From positions 186,001 to 250,000 of the forward strand of contig JAFVAY010000008.1 of NCBI GenBank assembly GCA_017480325.1: a DNA stretch of 64,000 bases. The letters are read 5' to 3'. Of the stretch, positions 51,827 through 63,473 are shown piece by piece; the first letter of the stretch is position 1, and every line of letters begins with the position of its first letter. The DNA is from Clostridiales bacterium. GTDB lineage: Bacteria; Bacillota; Clostridia; Saccharofermentanales; Saccharofermentanaceae. Position numbers and translations under genes: made by a program. The notes below the pieces were generated by a model that saw only the letters and a list, made by a program, of their open reading frames with translations, did no database searches and was not told where the DNA came from.

Positions 51827-53504
51827 GATAAGAAGCTTTGCACTTATCGATCATGCCGTATTCTGCCCCGGAGAAGGACTTAATGTAATATCGGGCGAGA
51901 CCGGTGCCGGTAAATCTCTGTTAATTGATGCTATTGGTCTTATCTTCGGCGATAAGGCATCCAAGAACCTTATTCGTGTCGACAGCGATAGCGCTTATGT
52001 GGAAGCAGTCTTCGAACCGGAGCCCGCGGTCGAGGAGAGACTTGCTCCCATTATGGAGGAGTACGGGATACCTCTAGAGGACGGGAGTGTTATTATCTCC
52101 AGAAGATTCAGTGATTCGGGCAAGAGCATTGCCAGAGTTAACGGGACTTCTGTCGTGCTGTCTCAGCTTAAGAGGATAAGTGGGGAGCTGATCGATATTC
52201 ACGGTCAAAGCGATAATTCCAAGCTTTTCGACACTGCGGTTCATATCGATCTTCTTGATAACTACGGAGGAGCGAAGATAGCATCGCTTCTTAACTCCTA
52301 CCGTGACGTGCTTCAGGAGTATAAGGCTCTCACGGTGCGTTATGCAGAGGTCTCCAAGCTCGCAGCATCCTCTTCTTCAAGGATCGATTATCTAAGCTTT
52401 GCCGTGAATGAGATAGATAATGCCGGGCTTAAGCCGGGGGAGGACGCGGAATTAAGCCTTCGTAAGAAGGAACTGTCCTCGCTTGCCCGTAATCAGGCTA
52501 TGATATCAGATGCCAGAGAATATGTATTGGGATCGGATTCGTCAGGACTTACTCCTGCAGGAAGGCTCGGTGAGGCGTTAAGACGTGTTCGTAAGCTTGC
52601 GGAGAAGGACCCGTCCTACGAGGAATATGCGGATCGACTGGAAAGCTTAAGCCTCGAGCTTGACGCGTTAAGCTCCGACTTCGATAAGAAGACAGGAGAA
52701 TCCTCTTCGTGTGAGGAAGAGGAGCGTAAGGTCAATGACAGACTCGGGCATATTTATGAGCTTCAGTCTAAGTACGGTAAGACCCTAGAAGATGTGTTGG
52801 CCTTCGCGGAAGCAGCTCGCAAAGAGCTTGATGATATTGCCTCCTCTAAGATAGAGGCGGCGAATATCAAGAAGCAGGTCAGAGATACCGAGAATAAGCT
52901 TCTTAAGCTCGCGACAGAGCTGTCGGAGGAGAGGAAGAAATGTGCTGATGAGCTGTCTTCTGAGATCACCTCGGAGCTTAATGATCTTAATATGCCGTCC
53001 TCGTCCTTCTATGTGAAGTTCTCTACAAGACCTAAGGAGAGATTCTTCAACGCTAACGGAATTGATGATGTGGCGTTCATGTTCAGTGCCAACCCCGGTC
53101 AGCCTCCGATGGATATGGCTTCCATCGCTTCAGGAGGAGAGGCTTCAAGGATCATGCTGGCAGTTAAGAATATTCTTTCTACAGCTGATATGATGCCAAC
53201 ATTGATCTTTGACGAGATAGATACCGGCGTGTCCGGTCGTGCATCTCTGTCTATTGCCAGGAAGCTTAAGTCAATAGCCCGGGTACATCAGGTGCTGTGC
53301 GTAACGCATACGGCGCAGCTGGCTGCTGCTTCGGATCATAATTTCCTGATAGAGAAGAGTACCGACGGCACCAGCACATATACCGATATCACGCCTCTTG
53401 ATGAAGATAAAAAGGTTATAGAAGTGGCAAGGCTTCTGTCCGGTAAGGACGATAAGGAGTCAAGAGATCTGGCTTCCAAGATGATCGAGGAGCTTCGGGC
53501 TTAA
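51810..53504 (+). CDS. recN: DNA repair protein RecN
   Basis: RecN is an SMC-like ATPase that acts at double-strand breaks. Walker A SGETGAGKSLLIDAI (residues 28-42) begins it; a long coiled coil (about 200-390) separates it from Walker B LIFDEIDTGVSGRAS (about 468). Length is 564 residues. It overlaps argR by 17 nt. Its last 45 nt overlap the convergent pseudouridine synthase gene. No LexA box was seen next to it. Confidence 0.95.
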   Translation: MLTRLEIRSFALIDHAVFCPGEGLNVISGETGAGKSLLIDAIGLIFGDKASKNLIRVDSDSAYVEAVFEPEPAVEERLAPIMEEYGIPLEDGSVIISRRFSDSGKSIARVNGTSVVLSQLKRISGELIDIHGQSDNSKLFDTAVHIDLLDNYGGAKIASLLNSYRDVLQEYKALTVRYAEVSKLAASSSSRIDYLSFAVNEIDNAGLKPGEDAELSLRKKELSSLARNQAMISDAREYVLGSDSSGLTPAGRLGEALRRVRKLAEKDPSYEEYADRLESLSLELDALSSDFDKKTGESSSCEEEERKVNDRLGHIYELQSKYGKTLEDVLAFAEAARKELDDIASSKIEAANIKKQVRDTENKLLKLATELSEERKKCADELSSEITSELNDLNMPSSSFYVKFSTRPKERFFNANGIDDVAFMFSANPGQPPMDMASIASGGEASRIMLAVKNILSTADMMPTLIFDEIDTGVSGRASLSIARKLKSIARVHQVLCVTHTAQLAAASDHNFLIEKSTDGTSTYTDITPLDEDKKVIEVARLLSGKDDKESRDLASKMIEELRA

Positions 53505-54395
53505 TTCGGCTATCTCAGACGGAAGCTCACTTGTAAAATTCATAGGATCACCGGTGATCGGGTGATCGAAGCTTAAGTAAGCGGCGTGAAGCGCGAGCCT
53601 TCCGCATTCTTTATCAAGAGTCGGAGCAAGAGGGTACAGATCTGAAGGATTATCCTCGGAGCAGGGTCCATATAATCCGTCTCCGATGAGAGGATGTCCC
53701 ATATGAGTCGAGTGGACACGGATCTGATGACAGCGCCCGGTCTCAAGCTCGAACCTTACAAGAGAGATGTTAAGATCTGGATCCTCGGCAACAGTCCGGT
53801 AGTGAGTAACAGATCTGTGGGCTCCCGGGTCATCTATGGAGCAGACATCCCTGATCATTATGGTATCCGCTCTCCTTCTTATGGGAAGGTCGATGGTACC
53901 CTCCGAAGGATCGTATATGCCGTAAACGGCTGCGAGGTATCTTTTCGTAATTTTCTGCTCCGACATGAGCTTATGCACGTGCCCTGTCTTGGCTACCACG
54001 AGTAGGCCTGAGGTCTCCCGGTCGAGTCTCATGACGGGGTGCAGAGGCTTATCAGAGGAGTTAAGTGCCGTAAGAAGTGAGTCTGTAAGGTGTCCGTGGA
54101 CGGGGTGAGTCACCATGCCTGAGGGCTTCACCACAACCGCCAGGTAGTCATCCTCATAAAGTATCGGTATTCCTGCGGCTTCATTAAGCTTACCTGTGTC
54201 ATCATCATAGCAGGCGTAGACACTGTCGCCTTCCCTCAGGATGTACTTTACCGTCTCGTGTTTGCCGTTGACTTCAAGAGTGCCGTAGAGCTTGATACGC
54301 TTTATCATGGTGGAGCTCATATTAAGCTCGTGGGACATCAAAGCTCTCAAGGTCCTTCCGTCTTCGTTACTTGTTACAACGTGGTTAAATTGCAT
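53460..54395 (-). CDS. RluA/RluD-family pseudouridine synthase
   Basis: The protein makes pseudouridine in rRNA or tRNA. An S4-like domain (about 12-60) precedes the catalytic domain, with Asp125 in HPVMRLDRETSGLLVVAK and GRCHQIRVHSTHMGHPLIGD later. Length is 311 residues. SD AAGGA lies 8 nt before ATG. The last 45 nt overlap recN tail to tail, with no terminator between. The target uridine cannot be told from sequence. Confidence 0.92.
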   Translation of the reverse strand: MQFNHVVTSNEDGRTLRALMSHELNMSSTMIKRIKLYGTLEVNGKHETVKYILREGDSVYACYDDDTGKLNEAAGIPILYEDDYLAVVVKPSGMVTHPVHGHLTDSLLTALNSSDKPLHPVMRLDRETSGLLVVAKTGHVHKLMSEQKITKRYLAAVYGIYDPSEGTIDLPIRRRADTIMIRDVCSIDDPGAHRSVTHYRTVAEDPDLNISLVRFELETGRCHQIRVHSTHMGHPLIGDGLYGPCSEDNPSDLYPLAPTLDKECGRLALHAAYLSFDHPITGDPMNFTSELPSEIAELSPKLLDHLGSQIS

Positions 54396-54501
54396 CCTAT
54401 CGTCCTTGACACTGAAGTTAAATATTTTTATTATAACTAATGGCTAATTGTAGCTTATAAAAATGTTCTTTGACAACTTTATATTGGAGGTGAGTACCAA
54501 C

Positions 54502-56064
54502 ATGCAGTGGTTATTCTTAATCATTGGATTGGTTCTCGGTATCCTTATCGGTTTATTCGGTATGCATATGTTCTATAAGAATGGATTGTCTGCTAAGCAG
54601 AAGCAGCTGGCGGAGGATTCGTTGAAAGCTAAGGCAGAAGCTGAAAAGATCGAGGCAGAAGCTCAGAAGGATGCTGAGAACAGAAAGCGAGAACTTCTGT
54701 TGCAGGCGAAGGAAGAGATCTCTAAGGCCAGAGTCGAGCTGGAGCACGACGTAAGGGAGAAGAGACAGGAGCTTGCAAGAGAAAGGAATAAGCTTGAGCA
54801 GAAGGAAGACAATGTGGAGAAACAGCTTCTTATCGCAGAAAGTAAGCGACTCGAGTTGGAGGAAAAGCTGGAAGAGGCTCAGCGAAGCGTCGAGAGGACG
54901 AAGGAGCTTGAGGCTAAGAAGGAGCACGAACTCGAGAATATCTCAGGATTGTCTATCTCCGAGGCTAGGAACCTTGTTCTTGACGCAGCGGAGAAGGAGT
55001 ACAGCCATGATATGGCAGTAATGCTCAGGCAGATGGAAGAGAAAACTAAGCAGGATGCTGACAAGATCGCCAAAGACATCATTGTCACATCTATTCAGAG
55101 ATACGCATCTGATTATGTATCGGAAGCTACCGTATCGGTTGTTAATCTCCCTAATGACGAGATGAAGGGTCGTATTATCGGTCGAGAGGGCAGAAATATT
55201 CGTGCCATCGAGACTATTACCGGAGTTGATCTTATTATTGATGACACTCCCGAGGCCGTTATTCTCTCGTCCTTCGATCCCATAAGAAGAGAAGTGGCAA
55301 GGATCACTATCGAGAAGCTGGTTTCCGACGGTAGAATCCATCCGGCCAGGATCGAAGAGATGGCTAATAAAGCCAGGAAGGAGATCAACCAGACGATCAA
55401 GCAGGAAGGTGAGAGAGCAGCCTATGAGACAGGCGTCATGAACCTTCACCCTGAAGTCATCAAGCTTCTAGGTAAGCTTAAGTACCGCACAAGCTACGGA
55501 CAGAATGTTCTTAAGCATTCTATCGAGGTAAGCTTCCTCGCAGGAATGATGGCAGGCGAGTTAGGCCTTGACGTCAACCTGGCAAAGAGAGCAGGACTTT
55601 TACATGATATTGGTAAAGCCGTTGATTTCGAACAGGAAGGAACACATGTACAGCTTGGAACTGATATCGTAAAGAAGTATCATGAATCAGAGATTATCTG
55701 TAACGCCGTTGAATCTCATCATGGCGATGTCGAAGCCAGAACTCCCGAAGCAGTTCTCGTGGCTGCCGCTGATGCTATATCAGCTGCAAGGCCCGGAGCA
55801 AGAAGAGAGAATCTTGAGACATATATCAAGAGGATCCAGAAGCTCGAGGAGATCGCGACAAGCTTTGACGGAGTCGAGAAGAGCTATGCTATTCAGGCAG
55901 GCCGTGAGATCCGTGTCATTGTAGAACCCGAGAAGGTCAATGACGAGGAGATGATTCTTAAGGCCAGACAGATATGCAAGAAGATCGAAGATGAACTGGA
56001 TTATCCGGGTCAGATCAAAGTTAATATCATCCGTGAAACTCGTGCAACTGATGTTGCAAAGTAA
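54502..56064 (+). CDS. rny: Ribonuclease Y
   Basis: RNase Y is a membrane-bound endoribonuclease that starts mRNA decay. An N-terminal membrane helix (about 3-22), a long charged coiled coil (about 28-190), a KH domain ([15 protein letters not shown]) and an HD domain ([13 protein letters not shown], about 366) appear in order. Length is 520 residues from ATG 54502, preceded by GGAGGTGA at 8 nt. An ATG at 54463 would put this SD inside the gene. Confidence 0.95.
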   Translation: MQWLFLIIGLVLGILIGLFGMHMFYKNGLSAKQKQLAEDSLKAKAEAEKIEAEAQKDAENRKRELLLQAKEEISKARVELEHDVREKRQELARERNKLEQKEDNVEKQLLIAESKRLELEEKLEEAQRSVERTKELEAKKEHELENISGLSISEARNLVLDAAEKEYSHDMAVMLRQMEEKTKQDADKIAKDIIVTSIQRYASDYVSEATVSVVNLPNDEMKGRIIGREGRNIRAIETITGVDLIIDDTPEAVILSSFDPIRREVARITIEKLVSDGRIHPARIEEMANKARKEINQTIKQEGERAAYETGVMNLHPEVIKLLGKLKYRTSYGQNVLKHSIEVSFLAGMMAGELGLDVNLAKRAGLLHDIGKAVDFEQEGTHVQLGTDIVKKYHESEIICNAVESHHGDVEARTPEAVLVAAADAISAARPGARRENLETYIKRIQKLEEIATSFDGVEKSYAIQAGREIRVIVEPEKVNDEEMILKARQICKKIEDELDYPGQIKVNIIRETRATDVAK

Positions 56065-56124
56065 ATAAATGAACCTTATATTACCTTAGTTAGATTTATT
56101 TGTTGTTGAGTTGGCAATCACCTG

Positions 56125-56160
56125 AAAAAGACGGACATTCTGCGGTCCGTCTTTTTATTT
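56125..56160 (+). terminator. Rho-independent terminator of rny
   Basis: A 12-bp stem AAAAAGACGGAC / GTCCGTCTTTTT with an 8-nt loop; the T run is part of and follows the stem. Confidence 0.9.
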
Positions 56161-56190
56161 TCCTCAATATTTCACCAATTGTATGAAACT

Positions 56191-56218
56191 TTGCTTATAT
56201 TTATTTGTAAAATATAAG
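56191..56218 (+). promoter_or_regulatory. Possible promoter of the two-component operon
   Basis: TTGCTT (56191-56196) and TATAAG (56213-56218) are 16 nt apart, 24 nt before the start codon. Confidence 0.4.
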
Positions 56219-56242
56219 ATATTCCAATTTATAAGGTGTTAC

Positions 56243-56956
56243 ATGGATAAAGTTATATACATTGCCGACGATGACGATAATATAAGAAACCTGCTTAAGT
56301 CGTTCCTGGAGCGAGAGGGTTACATAATTTATGGCTTCCCTACGGGAGACGATCTTCTTAAGGAGTTTATAACCAATCCCTGCGATCTTATTATCCTTGA
56401 TGTAATGATGCCGGGAAGAGACGGCTTCTTCATCCTGTCCGAGATAAGGAAGATCAGTAATGTTCCTATTATCATGCTTACTGCAAGGGATTCTGATGCC
56501 GATTATATCGAAGGTCTTAATCTCGGAAGCGATGATTACTTCACCAAGCCCTTCAGTCCGATCAAGCTGGTAACTAAGGTCAAGTCTATCTTTGCGAGAC
56601 TTGAGGCAGTTCAGACCATAAGTGTGGACGCATCTGATTCCGAGGTCTCCTTCGCTGATATCACCATTAACAGGAAGACTAAGTCTGCCACCTTGAAGGG
56701 TAAGGCCTTAAGTCTTACACCTAATGAATACACTCTTCTTACTTATCTTATGATCAACAGGGACAGAGCCGTTCCGAGAGTTGAGCTCCTTGATAAGATA
56801 TGGGGCTATGAGACTGAGATCGAGACACGTGTTGCTGACGATACGGTTAAGAGACTCAGGAAGAAGATCGTAGATTCCGATGCCAGGATCTCAACTGTAT
56901 GGGGCTATGGCTTCAGGCTGACCGATAAGTCGGATTCAGATGGCAAGGAAGACTGA
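56243..56956 (+). CDS. OmpR-family response regulator
   Basis: A receiver domain with acidic pocket ADDDDN and phosphorylation site Asp53 (LIILDVMMPG) is followed by a winged-helix domain (SLTPNEYTLLTYLM, ETRVADDTVKRLRKKI). Length is 237 residues. ATG 56243 has AAGGTG 5 nt upstream. It overlaps the histidine kinase gene by 17 nt, so the two form a pair. The signal is unknown. Confidence 0.93.
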   Translation: MDKVIYIADDDDNIRNLLKSFLEREGYIIYGFPTGDDLLKEFITNPCDLIILDVMMPGRDGFFILSEIRKISNVPIIMLTARDSDADYIEGLNLGSDDYFTKPFSPIKLVTKVKSIFARLEAVQTISVDASDSEVSFADITINRKTKSATLKGKALSLTPNEYTLLTYLMINRDRAVPRVELLDKIWGYETEIETRVADDTVKRLRKKIVDSDARISTVWGYGFRLTDKSDSDGKED

Positions 56957-58496
56957 GAGCGATAAGGGGCAGCGTCAGGCCAGACCCTTTAGGTTGCCTT
57001 TATTTTTCCATATATATCTGTCGCTTATGGCGGTCTCCCTCATAACCGGAATTCTAATCTGGTTATCGAGCAACTTCATCATGCAGACCTATATCGCATA
57101 TGAGTGTGAGAACCGTATCTCCAACGCCGTTAATTCCTGCCAGTCCTTCGCCGAGGCTTTCCGTAATTCACTTACAGCCGAATCCGGTACTGAGGAGCAG
57201 ATCAGGACCAATCTTCTTAATTCCATCGTTTCCTCGTCTGACCTCTCTAATGAGGCTTCGATAGTACTCTTTGAGGATGATGTGTCGGGCCAGGGCTTTA
57301 ACGTACTGTGGCCTACAGCTTCCTATTCCGTTTCCACCAGAAACCGCGCTGAGAAGTACCTTGACACCATTATCGAGAACATGGCGAAAACAAATGCCAT
57401 ATCGTCCAATGATACGAGAAGTACTCTGGTTGACGGTAACCTTGTCTACTTCAAGTTTATTAATGTGGAATATGCAAGCTCGGCGAGCCAGGATGAATCC
57501 GAATTCGATCAGTACTATCTTCTTATCTATATAGATACCAGCTCATACTATAATTTCACTACGGCCATCAATGTGGCTATATTCAGAGCGATCATAGTTG
57601 CAGTTCTCGCGTCGGCCGTTATCAGTATTATCGTTGCTTCTCCGTTGTTTTTCTCCACCCGTAAGCTGTCAAAGTTCGCAGTAAGAGTAGGTAAGGGAGA
57701 CTTCACTCCGGTCAAGGGTCATATCATGAGTCGTGAGCTGTCTAACCTCGGTGTCAGTATGAATATGATGGCATCGAAGCTTGAACAGTCCGATATCGAG
57801 CAGAAGACCTTTTTCCAGAACGCGTCCCATGAGCTTCGTACTCCGCTAATGTCTATTCAGGGTTATGCGGAGGGTATTAAATACGATATCTTTGACGATA
57901 ACGAGAAGAATAATGCCGTGGATGTAATCATATCCGAGACAACAAGACTTTCTAATCTCGTAGAGAATCTGCTGTCGATCTCAAAGATGGATATGTCCAG
58001 AAGCGGTACCTATACGGTAAAGAAGACGATCATAGATGTGCAGGAGTTATCAGAGGATATAGTTGCCCGTGTGAGAGGGAATTTCCTTCACGACGGCAAA
58101 GAGCTTGTGACGGATATCAAGGCCGGCAATTCATATATCTGTGCTAATGAGAATGACATCTTAAGAATGCTCGAGAATATCTTCTCCAACTGTAATCGCT
58201 ATGCCAGGAAGATAGTCGAATTCTCTGTATATAAAGTTAAGGACAGGATATACTTCGAGATCAGCGACGACGGTCCCGGAATATCAGAGGAGGTGCTTCC
58301 TACCATCTTTGACAGATTTGCCAAGGGAAGTGACGGTAAGCACGGTATCGGACTCGCTCTGGCTCAGGCTATAGCCTGGGAGCATGACGGAGCTATATCT
58401 GCCGATAACAAGCCTGAGGGCGGAGCAAGATTTACAATAGCTCTTCCTATCATAAAGCCGAAGATGCAGTTATCTCGACGTAATAACGAAGGATGA
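56940..58496 (+). CDS. Membrane sensor histidine kinase
   Basis: Two membrane helices (about 21-44 and 211-233) flank an extracellular domain of about 165 residues. A HAMP region leads to the dimerisation helix with His297 in ASHELRTPLMSIQGYAEG. The ATPase shows IFSNCNRYA (N box), SDDGPGIS and GIGLALAQ. Length is 518 residues. Galactose epimerase and an LCP ligase follow, so an envelope role is possible but only by position. Confidence 0.93.
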   Translation: MARKTESDKGQRQARPFRLPLFFHIYLSLMAVSLITGILIWLSSNFIMQTYIAYECENRISNAVNSCQSFAEAFRNSLTAESGTEEQIRTNLLNSIVSSSDLSNEASIVLFEDDVSGQGFNVLWPTASYSVSTRNRAEKYLDTIIENMAKTNAISSNDTRSTLVDGNLVYFKFINVEYASSASQDESEFDQYYLLIYIDTSSYYNFTTAINVAIFRAIIVAVLASAVISIIVASPLFFSTRKLSKFAVRVGKGDFTPVKGHIMSRELSNLGVSMNMMASKLEQSDIEQKTFFQNASHELRTPLMSIQGYAEGIKYDIFDDNEKNNAVDVIISETTRLSNLVENLLSISKMDMSRSGTYTVKKTIIDVQELSEDIVARVRGNFLHDGKELVTDIKAGNSYICANENDILRMLENIFSNCNRYARKIVEFSVYKVKDRIYFEISDDGPGISEEVLPTIFDRFAKGSDGKHGIGLALAQAIAWEHDGAISADNKPEGGARFTIALPIIKPKMQLSRRNNEG

Positions 58497-58532
58497 GGAT
58501 GTTTTTTGTAATTTAATTGCAAAAATGTCTAA

Positions 58533-58571
58533 TGTTATACTATTCAAAAATAATATTTTTATTTGTATAAT
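58533..58571 (+). promoter_or_regulatory. galE promoter region
   Basis: TGTTATACT (58533-58541) is an extended -10; a second TATAAT lies at 58566-58571. An AAGGAGGAG ribosome site precedes ATG 58601. Confidence 0.45.
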
Positions 58572-58600
58572 CACATGAGCTGTTTATAAGGAGGAGTATT

Positions 58601-59623
58601 ATGCAGACTGTTCTCGTAACCGGAGGAATGGGTTTTATCGGTTCTCATACAGTGATTGCGCTTCATGAGAACGGATATGAAGTGGTAATTGCCGATAATC
58701 TTGTAAACAGTAAAAGAGAAGTTATCAACAGACTATACGAGATCACAGGTAAGAGATTCAAGTTCTATAATGTTGACTGCTGTGATAAGGTTGCTTTGTC
58801 TGAAGTATTCCGTGAGAATAAGATCGACAGTGTAATACATTTCGCTGGGCTTAAGGCTGTAGGCGAGTCTGTTGCCAAGCCTCTGGAGTACTATTCCAAT
58901 AACATCAACAGCATGCTTACCGTAATCGAGCTTATGCGTGAGTATGAGGTTCATAAGCTGGTGTTCTCATCCTCGGCCACCGTTTACGGCATGAGCGAGG
59001 ACGTTCCCTTCACAGAGGAGAGCCCTCTTGGGATATGCACTAACCCTTACGGCTGGACAAAGTGGATGATCGAGCAGATATTAAGAGACTGCGCTAAGGC
59101 AGATCCTTCCTTAAGCGTAGTATTACTGAGATACTTTAACCCTGTAGGAGCCCACGAGAGCGGACTCATCGGCGAAGATCCTCAGGGTATTCCCAATAAT
59201 CTTTTCCCTTATATCTCCAAGGTGTCTGTCGGAACTCTGGAGCGTCTTACGATCCACGGAGACGACTATGATACACCTGACGGGACATGTCTTAGAGACT
59301 ACATTCATGTATGTGATCTTGCCGAGGGACATGTTAAAGCTTTGGGCTTCATAGATTCCAATGAGCCCGGGGTAGAGGTGTTTAACCTCGGTACAGGTAA
59401 GGGTACATCCGTTAAAGAGGCAGTAGCTGCCTTCGAGAGAGCCTGCGGACATGAGATCGCCAATGTGATCGGTCCCAGACGTCCCGGAGATCTTGCAGTT
59501 TGCTATGCTTCTACCGATAAGGCGGAGAAGGTTCTCGGCTTCAAAGCAACAAGAGATATTGATGATATGTGCAGCTCCTGCTGGAAGTGGCAGGTTAATA
59601 ATCCTAACGGATTACAGGATTAA
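58601..59623 (+). CDS. galE: UDP-glucose 4-epimerase
   Basis: GalE interconverts UDP-glucose and UDP-galactose. NAD-binding VTGGMGFIGSHT is at the start; catalytic SSSATVYG (Ser) and NPYGWTKWM (Tyr-x3-Lys: YGWTK) follow. PGDLAVCYAS is the late substrate motif. Length is 340 residues. The LCP gene begins 12 nt after its stop, suggesting supply of sugar precursors for wall polymers. Confidence 0.95.
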   Translation: MQTVLVTGGMGFIGSHTVIALHENGYEVVIADNLVNSKREVINRLYEITGKRFKFYNVDCCDKVALSEVFRENKIDSVIHFAGLKAVGESVAKPLEYYSNNINSMLTVIELMREYEVHKLVFSSSATVYGMSEDVPFTEESPLGICTNPYGWTKWMIEQILRDCAKADPSLSVVLLRYFNPVGAHESGLIGEDPQGIPNNLFPYISKVSVGTLERLTIHGDDYDTPDGTCLRDYIHVCDLAEGHVKALGFIDSNEPGVEVFNLGTGKGTSVKEAVAAFERACGHEIANVIGPRRPGDLAVCYASTDKAEKVLGFKATRDIDDMCSSCWKWQVNNPNGLQD

Positions 59624-59635
59624 GAGGAGGAAATA

Positions 59636-60808
59636 ATGAGAAGCAGCTCTCATAGCAGTGAAGATTATCCGCAGAAGAAGAAGGGGAAGGGTGGCAGAAT
59701 AGCTGCTACTATTATCTCCGTTATCTTAGGACTTGCCATAGGTGTATTCGGTTTCCTGTACTGGTATAAGAATTATCTGTTCAGTAATGTTACCTTTGTA
59801 ACAGCTCCGCCGGAAGGTCCTACTCTTGTAAATGAGGCAGGTCATATCGTTAATCTTAATGATCTTCGTGAGACGACGATTTACGAGCCAATCGACACAG
59901 AGGATGAGATCCACAACTTCCTTCTTATCGGTATAGACAGCAGATCCAGAAACTATAATGAGACGGGTACAGGCGGACTTTCCGATGTTACCATGATCAT
60001 GTCAGTTAACATCACTCAAGGTACGATCAAGCTCGTATCCATCGCACGTGACAGCTATGTGCATGTTCCCGGCTATTCATATGCCATGAAGATCAATGCA
60101 GCTATGAGCCGCGGAGGCCCGGATGTCCTCTGCGCTACTGTAGAGGATACTTTGAGGCTTAACATAGACGGATGGGCATACGTTAACTTCTATCATATGG
60201 CTGACATCATTGATGCGGTCGGCGGTGTTTACTGCGATGTTTCCTCAAGTGAGCTTAATTCAGAGGGCGGTCTTAACTGGAACCTTGCCGAGGTCAACAA
60301 CCTGATGGGACTTCCTCCGTCACAGGATGCAGTTACCAACACCGGTTATATTTGGCTTAACGGAAGACAGGCAGTTGCTTATGCGAGAATCAGAAAGGTC
60401 GATTCTGATTATAAGAGATCAGAGAGACAGGTCGAGGTCTTAAGATCCCTTATGAGCCAGTTCATGCAGCTGTCTCTTGCGGGTAAGGCATCGGCTCTTC
60501 CTAATATCCTCCAAGCTATTACCACTAACATTCCTCAGGATCAGATCGAGAATTATGCATATAATTTCCTGCCGTCGCTTCCTAATGCGACTATAGAATA
60601 TATGCAGCTTCCTATTCAGGGCTGCTTCAATTCGGGTATGTTCGGAGATGAGTGGAGCATCAGACCTAACTGGAACGGAATGATCCCTTATGTGCAGGAA
60701 TTCTTCTATGGTGAGACCACTGAATTCGACCCTGTTCCCGACATCAGTTCGTCTCCGGCTTTAAGCTCTTGTCCTACTGATCTGAGTCTCGAAGAGCTAA
60801 TGAAATAG
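59636..60808 (+). CDS. LytR-CpsA-Psr family cell-wall polymer ligase
   Basis: LCP enzymes attach teichoic acid-like or capsule polymers to peptidoglycan. A basic cytoplasmic tail and one membrane helix (about 22-44) precede the LCP domain: FLLIGIDSRSRN, MIMSVNITQGTIKLVSIARD, KINAAMSRGGP and GRQAVAYARIR with YKRSERQVEVL. Length is 390 residues. AGAGGAGG precedes ATG. Confidence 0.93.
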   Translation: MRSSSHSSEDYPQKKKGKGGRIAATIISVILGLAIGVFGFLYWYKNYLFSNVTFVTAPPEGPTLVNEAGHIVNLNDLRETTIYEPIDTEDEIHNFLLIGIDSRSRNYNETGTGGLSDVTMIMSVNITQGTIKLVSIARDSYVHVPGYSYAMKINAAMSRGGPDVLCATVEDTLRLNIDGWAYVNFYHMADIIDAVGGVYCDVSSSELNSEGGLNWNLAEVNNLMGLPPSQDAVTNTGYIWLNGRQAVAYARIRKVDSDYKRSERQVEVLRSLMSQFMQLSLAGKASALPNILQAITTNIPQDQIENYAYNFLPSLPNATIEYMQLPIQGCFNSGMFGDEWSIRPNWNGMIPYVQEFFYGETTEFDPVPDISSSPALSSCPTDLSLEELMK

Positions 60809-60856
60809 CATATTTGAGGCAAAAATTCGGTTTTTGACTTTTTTTGATATTCATTA

Positions 60857-60885
60857 TTGACATCGGTTTGAACGATGATTATTAT
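60857..60885 (+). promoter_or_regulatory. groES-groEL promoter
   Basis: TTGACA (60857-60862) and TATTAT (60880-60885) are exactly 17 nt apart, just upstream of the CIRCE element. Confidence 0.8.
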
Positions 60886-60893
60886 AAGTACTG

Positions 60894-60920
60894 TTGGCAC
60901 TCGGATACGAAGAGTGCTAA
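60894..60920. promoter_or_regulatory. CIRCE element (HrcA operator)
   Basis: TTGGCACTC, 9 nt, GAGTGCTAA. This matches the CIRCE consensus TTAGCACTC-N9-GAGTGCTAA with one mismatch, and the symmetry extends by three bases on each side (CTG/CAG). It lies at the expected +1 region of the groES promoter, so HrcA repression is expected. Confidence 0.93.
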
Positions 60921-61235
<315 letters not shown>

Positions 61236-61250
61236 TATTGGAGGAATTGA

Positions 61251-62864
<1,614 letters not shown>

Positions 62865-62887
62865 TATCGGAATACTGATTAATTACG

Positions 62888-62915
62888 GCGGTCATGCATT
62901 TTGCATGGCCGCTTT
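62888..62915 (+). terminator. Rho-independent terminator of groEL
   Basis: GCGGTCATGCA / TGCATGGCCGC (one G-U pair) with a TTT loop is followed by TTT. Confidence 0.8.
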
Positions 62916-62933
62916 ACTGATTTAAGGAGATTT

Positions 62934-63473
62934 ATGGAAGATTCGTTTTACGAGAGATGTGTTAAGAGAGATCAGGGAGCGATGGGAAAGCTTTTTCCCG
63001 TACTTTCTATAATCGCACTTGTTATTTTCGCTGTGTTTCTTAACGGAATCCCGATTCTTCTTGGCTATAACATTATTTACTTCACCGGTATGGTGACCTT
63101 CGGCTTATCGTATCTTCTATATCGTCTTATTAAGAGTCTTAATGTGGAGTATCAGATAGAGATCACCAATGACAGTGTCGAGGTAACGAAGATCACCAAC
63201 AAGAAGAAGGTGGAGCAGCTGGCAGAATTCTCTATCAAGGAATGTGAGTATATAGGGGCAGTTACTTCTGACAGGTTCAATGATGATATAGCTAAGGCAG
63301 ATTATTCTCTTAATTGCACCTCCTTACGAGAGTACGACATATCGGATAATGTATGGTACATATGTCTTACTCAGGATAAGATCAGATACAATGTCATAAT
63401 CGACTTCGATCCCGAGATGTATCCTATCTTCAGAAGATATAACCCACGAGGAACTATGAGGTATGATGCCTGA
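62934..63473 (+). CDS. Membrane protein of unknown function (DUF6106-like)
   Basis: The 179-residue protein opens DSFYERCVKRDQGAMGKL, followed by two membrane helices (about 19-39 and 43-62) and a soluble domain rich in beta strands. It resembles clostridial proteins annotated DUF6106; that match is from memory and not certain. ATG 62934 follows AAGGAG; a farther ATG at 62901 lies in the groEL terminator. It overlaps the thioesterase gene by 8 nt. Confidence 0.75.
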   Translation: MEDSFYERCVKRDQGAMGKLFPVLSIIALVIFAVFLNGIPILLGYNIIYFTGMVTFGLSYLLYRLIKSLNVEYQIEITNDSVEVTKITNKKKVEQLAEFSIKECEYIGAVTSDRFNDDIAKADYSLNCTSLREYDISDNVWYICLTQDKIRYNVIIDFDPEMYPIFRRYNPRGTMRYDA

